Assembly (NCBI GenBank): GCA_003427395.1
Contig: BFEA01000288.1
Coordinates: forward strand, 339,826-403,432
Source of the DNA: Chara braunii
Lineage: Eukaryota > Streptophyta > Charophyceae > Charales > Characeae
DNA: 63,607 nucleotides
Reading direction: 5' to 3'
Each line of letters starts with the position of its first letter. Within the stretch, counting starts at the first letter, position 1. The notes below the pieces were generated by a model. That model searched no databases. It had not been told where the DNA came from and worked only from the letters and a program-made list of their open reading frames with translations. A program made the position numbers and the translations under genes. Shown here piece by piece: positions 11,334 through 21,565 of the stretch.

Positions 11334-11924
11334 CCCAATTTTTTTTGTTTTTTTGTCTTTTTTCTTTCCCCTTCCCCACCCACTTTTTTTTTTTTTTTTT
11401 TTTAAAAGGTAGCACGTCAATTACAAACTCTGATAAACCGAGGTCGGGGACCTCACACTTCTACCCGGAGTTATCCCAACAACATCAGCCGGTTTAGTTT
11501 AAAAGTTCCAATTGGAGCACTGATCTGTCTGAGACGAAAACCTACATCACACAATTTCCTTCAGTGTAGGGGGAAGGCCAACCCCAACCCACGGCTTAGC
11601 AGGACGTGCCAATGCCAAAAGGTCAGGTTGTTGGACCAGGGAGAAAGAGGGGATAACAGAGAAACAGAGAAGAAGGGGAGAGGAGAGGGAAACACACAGA
11701 CCTACTGCCAGACTCAACTACAGATTAGACATCTAATAGAACCAATCTATTCCTACTACAGGGCCTATCAACGGCCTGATATCCGCCTATTGCGGCCGAG
11801 TGGGAATCAATTCCCCCCATTGATACGAGCACTCTCCACCCTCCAAGACCCCTGTGCAGGCTACTATACCTGCCCACTGGAACCGAGTGCACTCGTTCTT
11901 CAGAGCCTGCGTACCAGTCCATCC

Positions 11925-14900
11925 CTAGGCATATAGCCAGGGGCTGATGACCATCTTGCCACCATGCGTGATTGCCGCTAGTTGGTTGTCTCGTGCCCAT
12001 GTGACCAAGAACCAGCGCCTTCCTCTAGACGTTCGCCCCCTAGCCGCCTTCCGGACCCAGTCCACCCTGATCAGCGTTCGAATCCATGACTTTATCCTTT
12101 TGATAAGCGTTGATTCACTGGACCACTGCTCCTCGAAGATGATCTTGTTCGTGACCTCCCAAAGGACCCAAGTGATGATGGCCCGGATAACCTGCGCCAC
12201 ATATCCCCTCCCCATGCGCATGAACCATGTTGTTGGTATGGCGACGTACATTACCCAGGCCTCATCCCACGTTAGCAGTGTACCCACAAACCGGTGCCAA
12301 TGTCTCTCCCACCATTGCCAGACCCGCTTGGAGGCTGGACATTCCCAAAATAGATGAGCTAACGTCTCCTCGTGGACCCTACCACATCTTCTATATTTCG
12401 TTTTCAGTTCCATACCTCTTTCGTACAGCCATTCAGCACAAGGTATGGCCGAGTGAGACAATAGCCAGAGTACACCCGCCAGCTTCTGTGAGGGGAGGTC
12501 CGGGAGCTGATCCCACAGCCTCCGCAAGCCTTGGCTGGTCGCTGGTTGACTGCTCGTGGTATGGCTGCTGAGCGTCGTTGCAGACGCCTCAGGAAGGGCG
12601 TTGGACTTCAGCAATTATCTTCTACCGAATGCTGATGTGTACTGGTGCAGAAACCTTCTGGTACCTGACTACGTTTCCCATGACCATGCCAAGGGGTCAA
12701 TACGCAAGTTTCTGAGGGGGAGGCCATTGAGGAGAAGTTCACAGCGAATGACTCTTTGCTTCGTGTATCGATACACTCGTATCTGTTGCAGCTCTTGTCT
12801 CCCATCTAAGGCTGCCTCTCCCAACAGTTGCAGCTCGTTGGTACCCATAAACTCTTGCCGAGGTGTCCAAGCTTGTGCCTGCCACGTGTCCTCATCCAAT
12901 TGCTGTGTTACGTAGTAGACTGTTGTCAAATCCACAGGTTGATCACTACAATACCACTTCCCTACTGACAGCTTGGGTGCTTGCAGCAACTGCTTCTACT
13001 CAGGGGGGATTGCTGCTTGGATTTGTTGACTCCTGACTTGGACGAGCTGCAGGCCCCCCAGCCTCGTTCTGAGCTGCTGCTCTGTCTTCCAGTCCCCTTC
13101 CTCAATGCACCAGAGGTCCGCCAATTTGACCACTCCACGCTCTACCCATCTCCGTCCAAAATTGCCAGTGGCCGTTGACGCAGCAAACGGTCTGCCTTGT
13201 GAGTCCAATATCTGTAGGTTATCGAAAACGTTTTGCCCCAACACCTCCTCCCCGGTTGTCGGTTGTTCCTGCCCTCGTGGGCAAAGGGCTTTCCATGCGG
13301 CCCAACAGGCACTGACTGTTGGTGAGCGGAGTTGCCGCCGTACATAGGAACTCATGAAGACGCAAGACCAAACGTCCTCCACTCTGCTGAGCCCGAGCTC
13401 TTGCTGTAGCAAATATTCGAGTACCTTGAGCCAGCCTTTGCGCTCCACCTAGGTTGCCGCCCTCGCTAACCATTTCATCAATAAAGCAAGGTTTTGTTGT
13501 CTTGGGTCAATGATGCCCAACCCCCCCTCTTGCTTGTTACTGGTCACCTTAGCCTAGGAGCATTTGGTGATGTAGCCTTGCCCCTCTTGCGAGGTCGGCT
13601 TCCAAAGGTAGCGCGCTGCCTCTGCAGTCAGTGGCTTGAGGACTTCTTTAGAGAGAAGGCGAACATCAGCAATAAACCAGACCTGGGCAAAGACGACAGC
13701 ATTGATCAGCAGCGCTCTCCCCAGCAGTGATGTGCATGCTGCGATGCGGCAACGCTTCAAACTGACCTGAACCTTGGCTTGTAGAATGGCCTGTTGTCTT
13801 GGCTTGGCATTCGACAGCGAGACTTGCACTCCGAGGTAGCGCTTTGAGATGTCCGGGGGAATGCGCTTCATCCCCCAGTCCTGCCCCGTTAAGTTGTATT
13901 CCTTCGGGAGGAAGTAAACTGACTTGTTCCAGTTTACTTGGGCTTCGGATACAGTGCAGTAGGTGTCAAGGAGAGTTTTGGCCTCCCCCATCGACTCCTG
14001 CGTAACTTCCATAACCAGCAACAAGTCGTCCGCTATTGGCTCCGTCAGCAGCGTGTCAGATTCCCCCAAGGCTAGGCCTTGGATGCGTGGGGAGGCCCAA
14101 AAGGCATTGAGAAGTATCTCCATCTGCACTGCGAAGAGCAAGGAGGCCAGGGGGCAGCCCTGGCGCAGAGAGCGTGACAGTGAGAAAGTAGGTGAGAGAA
14201 ACCCATTCACGCTGACCGTAGCTGTTGAATCCCTGTATAGCTCTCTTACCCAGGTGCAGAATCTTGGGCCGAATCCCATATGCTAGAGCGTGACGACCAG
14301 GAAAGACTAGTTAACGAGGTCATACGCCTTCTCAAGGTCAAGCATTGCCGCGATGACCTGCCTCTTCTCTCTTGGTATTACCTCAAGCGCTCTCACCGCC
14401 ATCAAGATGTTCTCCGCAATTGATCTACCTTGAATAAAAGCACCCTGGTCTTTGTGCACAAGCCTCGGCAGGTGCGGGGCAAGCCTTCTAGACAGTGCCT
14501 TCGCCAAAATCTTATAGGACACGTTGAGCCTCGAAATCGGTCTCCAGTTCCGGATGTTTGACTTATCATCCTTTTTATAGATCAGCGTAATGATGTCCAG
14601 TTTCATTTCTTCCGTTAGGATGTCGCCGTCTGAGACCCGATTATATAGCTTCAAGAGGTCTGCCCCGATGTGCTCCCATGTCGCTTCGTAAAACTCGACT
14701 GGCAGGCCATCTGAGCCCGACCGTTTGCCCCTGGCCATGCATTTGACAACCTGCTGAAGTTCTTCTGCAGTGAATGGTTGCTCGAGAGCATCCGCGGCTT
14801 CCTGTCCCAGCCGAGTGTGTGTGTGTTGCCGCAAGTCTTGCTCCCCTTGCAGTTGCTGCAAAGAGATGTCTGGTTGGCGCCGCGAAGTTAGGATATCCTT

Positions 14901-16172
14901 GAAATAAGTCAAAGCATACTCTCCAATTGCTGTTGAATCCGTTGCCAGCGGCGCCTCTGCGTGGAACGGATGTTGCCGTTCCCTCATTAACGAGTGTTGT
15001 CTCGGAGGGCATAAGCGCTGAAAAGTTTCCTTAGTTAACCGATCCGTTGACAGGACGCCCCTTTCTTGTGCCCTTTTGGCCCACACAACCTGCTGTTCCA
15101 CTTGGAGATCCTCCAACCTTTGCAGTCATCTGTTCTGCCTGCGCTGCCAATATAATTTTGCAACTGGCTCGCTTGCCAGCTCCTCCTCCGCCTCCGCTAC
15201 CATTCTTCTGCACTCTTCCTCTTGCTGCCATCTACCTCTAGCCTGCATTCTTGAAAAGACGTCCATGGCCCGGGTGACTATCCTCAAGCCCATCTGTAGC
15301 CAGTCGCCCTCCTCCTCGAATTGGTCCTTAGTCTGTTGCCAATCCGCCCAATGCTTTGCAACCCATTCGGTAACCCCCGGCTTGTTGAGCAGATCGGTGT
15401 TCAAACGAAAGGTGCCTGGGCCCCTCACTAGCTGATCTGGAAGGGTGAAGCTTGCCACTGGTGGCCTGTGATCAGATAGGAATTCAATCGGGCAGTCCAC
15501 CGTGGTAAGGGACTCCCAAGGGGAGCCCCTAGCCAACACTAAGTCCAACCTCCGTTTTGGCGGGATGCTGTCCCCAGACGTCTGAGACGAGAACCAGGTG
15601 TACCCCGGTACTGTCGGATGTGTTGTGCGAAACGTGTCTGTTAGCCCCTGCTCCGCTAACAAGGCGGCCAACATCAAAGCATCCATCTTCGGTGGTGCAA
15701 AGGTTGGTGAGTCCAAGCCTGGTACAAGTGTTACATTGAAGTCGCCACCAAGGAGGATGTTGTCCGTTCCCGGTAGAATCCCTGGTAGTTCTTCGAGGAA
15801 AGAGTGCCTTTCTGCCCTTTCTGTGGGTGCATAAACTGTCATCAGCGTCCAGATTTCTGCTTCGAGGCGCAGTCGCACCCAAATCCAACGCCCTCAGATG
15901 TCCAGGTCATGGTCCAGGATCTCCATCTGCAAGCAGCGATGCAGCAAAATCGCAAAGCCCCCTCTTGTGTCTTCCACGGGAGCCCAAAATTGGGGCCCCT
16001 TCCACCAGTCCTTAACTTGTTTGATTCTGTCCTCGTTAAGCTTAGTCTCCTGCAACAGCAAAAGTTGCACCTTCCGATCGTGCAGCCAGGTTTTGAGCCT
16101 GGGTCTTTTTTGTCTGCCCGTCGTGTCCCCCAGCCCCTAAATGTTCCAGGTGGCTATTTTAAGGTATGACAT
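11925..16172 (-). pseudogene. LINE copy B ORF2, endonuclease and reverse transcriptase with nine stops
   Basis: One frame of 1415 codons runs from ATG 16172 to the stop at 11925. It starts with an endonuclease (KIATWNI, then LLQETKL, TVYAP, GGDFNV, RRLDLVLARG and LSDHRPP), continues with a reverse transcriptase (GLPVEFYEATW, LDLEKAYDLVN near 14325, RQGCPLA near 14160, catalytic IADD near 14030) and ends with a zf-RVT-like C/H region (HEETLAHLFWECPAS near 12345). In-frame stops are at 16139, 15896, 15128, 14309, 14285, 13556, 12998, 12671 and 12617 (first base on the minus strand), with no frameshift. Several fall at consensus W or Q positions. Length and order fit an intact LINE ORF2 apart from these stops. 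Confidence 0.85.
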
Positions 16173-16320
16173 TACTTAACAGTTGCGCGGCTTGAGATTG
16201 GATCCGCGTGTCTTCCTGAGTGGGCTGCTGCCTTAACTGCCTTGATCTTCTGTTGCCTTCCGGTTCTGCAGGATTACTCCACGGCGCCATGAGGAGCGTT
16301 TGAAAGCCCGCGGAGTGCGG

Positions 16321-16797
16321 CTACTTATCTACCGCCAAAGTGATGCACAATTCAGCGACCAACTTCACGTTCACATTAGCCGTGAGGTATGTTTCTTGCA
16401 GCTCCTCAGTTGTAGTGGAGGCCAACCAGCTGGAGGGCAGCCAGACTATTCCCTGTGTGGCGAGCAAGGCCGTTGTCTCCATAGCCACTTTGACGTCAAG
16501 CACTGCAATAGAGAAGTCCCAGCTACCTCCCGCTGTTGCTGCTGTTGTTTTCCTCCCGATTCGAATTCTTGGCACCATTCGGAAAGGAAAATGGTCAGCA
16601 ATGAAGGTAGCTGCCACTGCCCTTATTGCTTCCTTTGTTGTTGGCGGCAGGCTCACAGCAACCGTGGGGATAGCTAGAACCCCCTTCTCCGTACGCATCG
16701 CCATGAGTTTGGTGCCTTGCGGAGACAACATGAAACATAAGATAATTAACTGATGCCTGATCCCCAGTGCCTGCTGCCTGCTGCTAGATGGCTGCAA
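16321..16797 (-). pseudogene. LINE copy B middle ORF fragment
   Basis: About 158 residues between ORF1 and ORF2, ending at TAG 16321-16323. It contains GTKLMAMRTEKGVLAIPTV followed by a helix-like A/R-rich stretch. Position and the pattern of a strand-like block followed by a helix-like block resemble residues 290-400 of the middle ORF in copy A. I do not recognise the family. It may be a degraded or naturally shorter version. Confidence 0.45.
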
Positions 16798-16917
16798 TGC
16801 AGATGTGGATGTCCCTAGCTGCCCCGTCTAAGCTGCAAGCTGGGATGGGGGAACTGGAATCGCATAAAAGTCAAATTCCTCCTCCTCCTCTTCCCGTGTC
16901 ATGCAACCATCTCCCTC

Positions 16918-17510
16918 CTAATTAATCCTCCGCTGCTTGAACGGCGTCCGGGATCCCTCATCGTTGTGTCCTCCTGGTGCTGGCGCAGCATGCCTGTGCC
17001 CTGTTCCGACTCCTGGTGGGACCTGGAGTCCGCCCGGGTGATGCCTGTGCTGGTAGGAACTGCGGGGCTGGAGGCAGGTATGTAAACTCTGGGTTATCGT
17101 AAACGGTGTAGTTCTGGAGAGTTGGAGCAGGGAGATTGTTTGCACGGTGAAGCAGGCCAACGGTTGCTGCGTTAATGGAGCAGCCAGAGGAGGCAAAGGT
17201 GTCATGGGTTGACTGATCGGTGGGGCAGAGAAGGGGGGCTGTGCATAGTTGCCCAGCGGTGTAGCTGTGTGCAGTGGAGCAGTCAGCTGCAGGGACGGGG
17301 GAACAACTGGACAGGAAAGGGAGACCAGCGGAGGGGATCTGAGAAAGATTGGGCCCTGGCTATTAACCAGTGAGACTGTTGGAGCAGATAATGGGGCGCT
17401 AGGCTGTGCCGGTCCCAGAGGTAGGGGAGCTGCGTTCTGACAAGTGATGCCTTGGTGGGCATAGAGGGATGGAATACGTGCCTGTGGGGGGTGGTAGGAA
17501 CCAATGGACC
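16918..17510 (-). pseudogene. LINE copy B low-complexity coding region
   Basis: Minus-strand frames rich in P, Q, T and H (for example TPLPPLAAPLTQQPLA near 17200) correspond in position to the Q/H/P-rich N-terminal part of the middle ORF in copy A. The frame is not continuous across the region. Confidence 0.35.
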
Positions 17511-17674
17511 ACTCCCCTGCAGTCCACTAGCTCGAGGGCCTTTCGGTCCGGGCTGTGCTGCAGCGGGCGCGGGTAAAGGGGGCGGGGGAAGATGCGGATG
17601 GAGAGGAGGATGTCCCAGCGTTGTGGAGGGCGCTGCGTGCGACGGGGGAGGTAATGGCTCCCTGATCCTAAGTG

Positions 17675-18349
17675 GACGCTACTGTGGGGGGGGCCTCCCT
17701 CCGGCTACTGTTGCTGCATTGGCAGCCCCCTGACCCGCCTGATGTGGCATTCCCTTGTTCTCTGTCTGACGTCTGCCTCGACCCCTACCTCTTGCACGTC
17801 TACCTGATGGCATTGGCTCCGAAAACCGCGGACAATCCAGGTCGAATTCATCATGGTACCACCAGAGACACTTCTGACAGAAGGGAGTATCCTGGTTAGT
17901 TAACTATATTCTCGGAAGCTGGCCGGACGGTCTTCTCAATGTGATCCATTCGATGAAAGTCTGTCGCACGGACGGGTCACAATCTATTTTAACGTTGCCT
18001 AACCTTGGCTCATCCACGCTCTTCTCCGGGGGGTGCATACAGATGATCGGACCCAATAGTTGTTGGCCGGCATTGCGCAGAGAGAACATCGCTCCAAGCG
18101 GAACGCGGAGTGCAATAATCCTATACTTGGCTGCCGACACTGCATGCCGGAGCTGATCCAGCTTCTGCTGGGTCAACCACGGCCGGAAGGTAACTCTGAC
18201 CGGGCCGTCTCGCGATGGGATTATGTCTTCGCCTTTACTAATCATCATTTGCACAAACTGCTCAGTACGAGCCACATAGGACATGACATTGGGCTGTACA
18301 TTCCTTTTGGGAGAGACTGCATTCAGGGAAGAAAATCTACCATGCCTGT
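17675..18349 (-). pseudogene. LINE copy B ORF1 with zinc knuckle
   Basis: A minus-strand frame contains a globular segment (for example VRVTFRPWLTQQKLDQLRHA), one TAG at 17904-17906, then a CX2CX4HX6C knuckle (CQKCLWWYHDEFDLDC) at 17832-17879 and a basic GRRARGRGRGRR tail. The knuckle spacing equals that of copy A ORF1. The open frame can be extended upstream to 18395, but those residues are encoded by the neighbouring hairpin element and are probably not original. Confidence 0.65.
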
Positions 18350-18462
18350 TACCACCTTCTCCCGAACACAACGCACCCTCATTTTGGCTGTACATGACCG
18401 GAAATACACATTCTATACATTCGTTATAAGGGTGCGTTATGCTCGTGGGAAGACGGGTAGCT
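18350..18462. mobile_element. Family H hairpin element 1 at the LINE 5' end
   Basis: Inverted ends CCTTCTCCCGAACACAACGC and GCGTTATGCTCGTGGGAAG match the elements at 27130 and 32824. The minus-strand reading enters the LINE ORF1 frame and supplies an upstream ATG. It is non-coding in itself. Confidence 0.65.
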
Positions 18463-18596
18463 AGGGTACCATACCTGTTTTTTTTTTTTTTACCTTACCT
18501 GTTAGTTACGTAGCCACCATAGATAATCTCTGTCGCCTGGCTCCCGCTGTGGCTGAGAGCTTGGCACTGACGTTGCCACGGTCATCCCCCGGCGCA
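18463..18596. other. Spacer with short T run
   Basis: T13 at about 18477-18490. No gene recognised. Confidence 0.3.
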
Positions 18597-18684
18597 AGGT
18601 CCCACTTGCACGGATTAGGAGATTTCGGCCGTTGATCCTTCCTATCTACGGTCAGTATCTCTTAATTCGTGCGAGTGGGACCTA
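18597..18684. mobile_element. Family G hairpin element 1
   Basis: Inverted ends AGGTCCCACTTGCACG and CGTGCGAGTGGGACCT, total about 88 bp, flanked by further inverted C/G runs. The terminus GGTCCCACT is shared with family F. Confidence 0.6.
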
Positions 18685-18760
18685 GCCCCCGGCCGCCTTT
18701 GTACATAAGGCAACACATGTTGGACACCAGAGGCGAAGTCCCACTAGCAGATGGAGGCGA

Positions 18761-18908
18761 GGTCCCACTAACAAATGGGATTGAACCCCAGAATCTGGAC
18801 GTTGTTGTGGAGTGATGCAGAAAATCGTGACTCATCAGGTCTTCTGCACCTTCGTGTCAGACACATCCAGATTCAGGCGTGCCGTCCGATCGTCTTTGCA
18901 AGTGGAAC
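18761..18908. mobile_element. Family F hairpin element 1
   Basis: Starts GGTCCCACTAAC and ends AAGTGGAACC. Inner arms carry CAGAATCTGGACGT and ACATCCAGATTCAGG. Related to 19365, 29271 and 36524, but diverged. Confidence 0.6.
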
Positions 18909-19364
18909 CGGACCTCCGGCTTGGTGCCCAATTTGGGGGAAAAAACCACAAAAAAAGAGGGAGTCTTGATCGTTGTTTTCCATGGCCCCAATTAAAATAA
19001 CAACGGTGGATGAATATGGCCTACCATCTCGCGCGTGATACATTCGCCATTCTTCCATTTGGCAATTGGGGGGGCAAGGCCTTATGTCCTGTGGTGGTCC
19101 CCACAGCGGCTTGTCGGATGTGGCCGGCTTGAGCACCGGCGGGGTTCTACCCTACGAGCCTGGTCCGCCTGAGCTGTGGTGGGGTTTCACCTCTCTCGAG
19201 CCGCGCCGCACCGCTCACCGACTGTGGGAAAAAAAAAACAAAAACTTAAGAAGAAAACAAAACTTTTAGTGGGTGCATTTCGCCAGGATCACGGACAATA
19301 TACATCCACCATTTTGCATGTTCGTCGTGCAGCGATCCCCAAGGTGTTACTACCCCAGGGCCGA
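18909..19364. other. Intergenic stretch without a gene
   Basis: No supported coding sequence. It contains short A runs and G/C-rich sequence near 19100-19210. Nothing recognised. Confidence 0.3.
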
Positions 19365-19609
19365 GGTCCCACTAGCAAAGAGGATCGGATCGAATGCCCG
19401 AATCTGGATGTGTTTTATGAAGAGATGCAGAAAAGCAGTTCAATCTCGATTTCCTGCACCTCTCCTCAAACACGCCCAGATGCAGGCATTCGATCCGATC
19501 CTCTTTGCTAGTGAGATGCAGAAACGCAGTTCAATCTCGATTTCCTGCACCTCTCCACAAACACGCCCAGATGCAGGCATTCGATCCGATCCTCTTTGCT
19601 AGTGGGACC
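19365..19609. mobile_element. Family F hairpin element 2 with duplicated arm
   Basis: Starts GGTCCCACTAGCAAAGAGG. The right arm, AGGCATTCGATCCGATCC then TCTTTGCTAGTG, occurs twice (ending near 19512 and 19608), each preceded by the same loop unit GATGCAGAAA-GCAGTTCAAT. The element is therefore left arm, loop, right arm, loop, right arm. Confidence 0.7.
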
Positions 19610-19664
19610 ACGCCCCAGATCCATGGTTCGGTAGGAGGGCTTCACGGCGGCACGACCTTTTACG

Positions 19665-19795
19665 TTTTTTTTTTTTTTTTTTGGGAAGTTGTACAATCAA
19701 TTACAGAACAATGGAAAGAGGCCGGGGACCTCACAATTCAACCCGGAGTGTCCTGGCAGCCTCAGCCAGTTTCGCTTATTTACGTTTTTTCCCAT
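19665..19795 (-). mobile_element. 5'-truncated LINE copy B-type retroposon end
   Basis: Poly(T) at 19666-19680 is followed by GGCCGGGGACCTCACA and ACCCGGAGTGTCC, matching the region just inside the poly(T) of LINE copy B (11440-11475). It reads as a minus-strand 3' end with a poly(A) tail. A weaker relative may lie at 27994-28070. Confidence 0.6.
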
Positions 19796-19804
19796 TTGGA
19801 ATTT

Positions 19805-19858
19805 TGGAATCGAACTCAGGTCTGCGTATTGTACACTTCATGGATATAATATACTAAG
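19805..19858 (-). repeat. tRNA-like SINE head fragment
   Basis: On the minus strand, GACCTGAGTTCGATTCC resembles a pol III B box, and the surroundings resemble the tRNA-like heads near 34012 and 44222. Confidence 0.35.
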
Positions 19859-19953
19859 GGTCAGATCCCACTACCGTGGATTATTCATTTTTCACCCTAG
19901 ATTACGAAGATCAACGGTCAGAAATGAACAATAGGGGCTAGTGGGATCTGGCC
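19859..19953. mobile_element. Family G hairpin element 2
   Basis: Inverted ends GTCAGATCCCACTA and TAGTGGGATCTGGCC with a short inner arm (TTATTCATTT and GAAATGAACAA). About 95 bp. Confidence 0.6.
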
Positions 19954-20480
19954 TAACTCAGCGGCCGTTGGTTGCACACGCACGACTTATCAATCAATCA
20001 AATGTGAAAGAGACAAAACTGTGGCCGGTGGCGGGTGAACATTTCCACGATTAACGGGAAGATACGTTCTGCGTTTCGCACATTTCAAGCTAGGTCGGAA
20101 CGGGATACACGGCCGATTCGCGCCGCACTTGGCACCCGCCAAAATTTGGAATGAATGTGGACAGAGAATGCCTCGATATGCATTCGTAATGTTGGCGGAT
20201 GGATGGCCATAGTGCGACTAAACCCATACTGCCGGCCTACCGGATGGCGGCGGGGCGACAGTGAGGAGCCTCGCATGTAAGAGTCACCAAATGCACAAAA
20301 GAAAATGACGGCCGCGCATCTTTCCGTTTTATAGGAGAAGATTCATTCTGATTTGCGGCGTGGCCCAAAGAATCAAGAAAAAAATCAGGACGAAAAAGGA
20401 AAAAAGGAAGATATAAAAAAAAAAAGAACGGAAAAAAAAAAACAAAAAAAAAAAACGGAAAAGCGAAAAAGCAAGGGGAC
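19954..20480. other. Intergenic stretch upstream of NASP
   Basis: No gene. It ends in an A-rich, G-interspersed tract at about 20375-20475. Confidence 0.4.
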
Positions 20481-20949
20481 CGCGGGGAAACGGTCTTACG
20501 CTTTTGTCTCACCCCGCGTTTTGAAAGGTTTGGTTCGCTCTCTTGTCGCGCTCGCGCCGCCGGATTCCGCCGGATTGAGCCCTGTGTTTCTCCCGTTTGA
20601 GCGCGAGGCGGGGGGGCGCGTGGCCGGCAATTTCGCGGATCTTTTTTTCACGACTGCTCCCGCTCCGACGGGCACAGCCACCTCGGTCGGTCGGGCTTCG
20701 GCTTCGGCTTCGGCTTCTGCTGTGTCTGCCCCGGCGAGAAATCACTTTTATTAATGCTCTCAGTGTGAGCCCGGTTAGAGAGAGAAAGACAGTGAAGGAG
20801 AGTAGAAGCTGCGGGACACATTTGGCGGAGCTCGAGAAGCGGAGTTGGCGTGAGAAAGCATCTTGCCTGGTCTGGTCTGGTCTGGTCTGCTCCGCTCTTG
20901 TCCCACACTCGCCTCTTCTCTTGCCCTTTCTCCCTCCATCGGGCCAAAC
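20481..20949 (+). promoter_or_regulatory. Candidate NASP promoter and first non-coding exon
   Basis: G/C- and CG-rich sequence at 20540-20720 lies directly upstream of the gene, with a TATA-like TTTTATTAAT at about 20746 and a TCTGG pentamer repeat at 20872-20890. A good donor follows at 20950. The transcription start cannot be fixed from sequence alone. Confidence 0.35.
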
Positions 20950-21059
20950 GTAAGTTTGCTATCTCTTTCTCTCTCCCAGTCTGTCGTCTTTATCTCTCTG
21001 CCCTTCTCTCTCTCTCTCTGTGTATCTATCTGTGTGTCTCTCTCTCTGTGTCTGCGCAG
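20950..21059 (+). other. Probable 5' UTR intron of NASP
   Basis: The donor AAC|GTAAGT at 20950 and the acceptor GCGCAG at 21059, after a long CT-rich tract, give a 110-bp intron ahead of the start codon at 21211. RNA evidence would be needed to confirm it. Confidence 0.5.
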
Positions 21060-21210
21060 GCGTAATCCATATCCTCACCCACTTGTCGTTGCGCGTCGGT
21101 TGATCCATTCGGTTAGCTCAATATTCCTGGCTGGTCATCGCCGGAGTACGGGAGCTCATTCTGTGAAGTGATCTGTTTCACTGTCGGGTCTGCCCTAGAG
21201 TGAAGGGGCA

Positions 21211-21374
21211 ATGGCGTCCGCTAACGGCGCTGTCGAGGCGGTTGAGGTTGAGACGCAGCAGCAAGTTGATCCTATGGTGGAAGCGGACCAGAAGTACGCT
21301 GAGGGCTCCGCCTTCCTGAAAGCGGAAGAATACGAGAAGGCAATAGCCTCATTGAGTCGAGCATTGGAGCTGAG
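21211..21374 (+). CDS. NASP: NASP coding exon 1
   Basis: Residues 1-54 plus two bases of codon 55. It begins ATGGCGTCC and ends at GAG|GTACGT. It carries the first TPR helix pair (EADQKYAEGSAFLKAEEYEK). Confidence 0.9.
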
Positions 21375-21472
21375 GTACGTCTCGGTATGGATTGGATCGC
21401 TCGCTTTCACCTGGGAGCTCTCTCGATCAGGTCATATGACCAGCGGGGCGGGGTGAGAGGTCGGGGCAAAAG

Positions 21473-21565
<93 letters not shown>

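Larger units (their letters stand above)
11290..18350 (-). mobile_element. Decayed non-LTR retrotransposon (LINE copy B)
   Basis: A nearly full LINE on the minus strand: ORF1 (about 17675-18349), a low-complexity and middle-ORF region (16321-17510), and ORF2 (16172 down to 11925). Poly(T) tracts at 11294-11333 and 11385-11403 mark the 3' poly(A) tail. The 3' end, around GTCGGGGACCTCACA near 11444, recurs as a truncated copy at 19665-19795. At the 5' side it abuts a family H hairpin element (18350-18462). Organisation parallels copy A but sequence is distant, so these are two lineages. ORF2 has many stop codons but no frameshift. Confidence 0.85.

Noticed and set aside
11925-16172. Stop codon reassignment to explain in-frame stops in LINE ORF2
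   Set aside because: All three stop codons are involved, and the host NASP gene has none in frame and ends at a normal TGA. Mutational decay is simpler.
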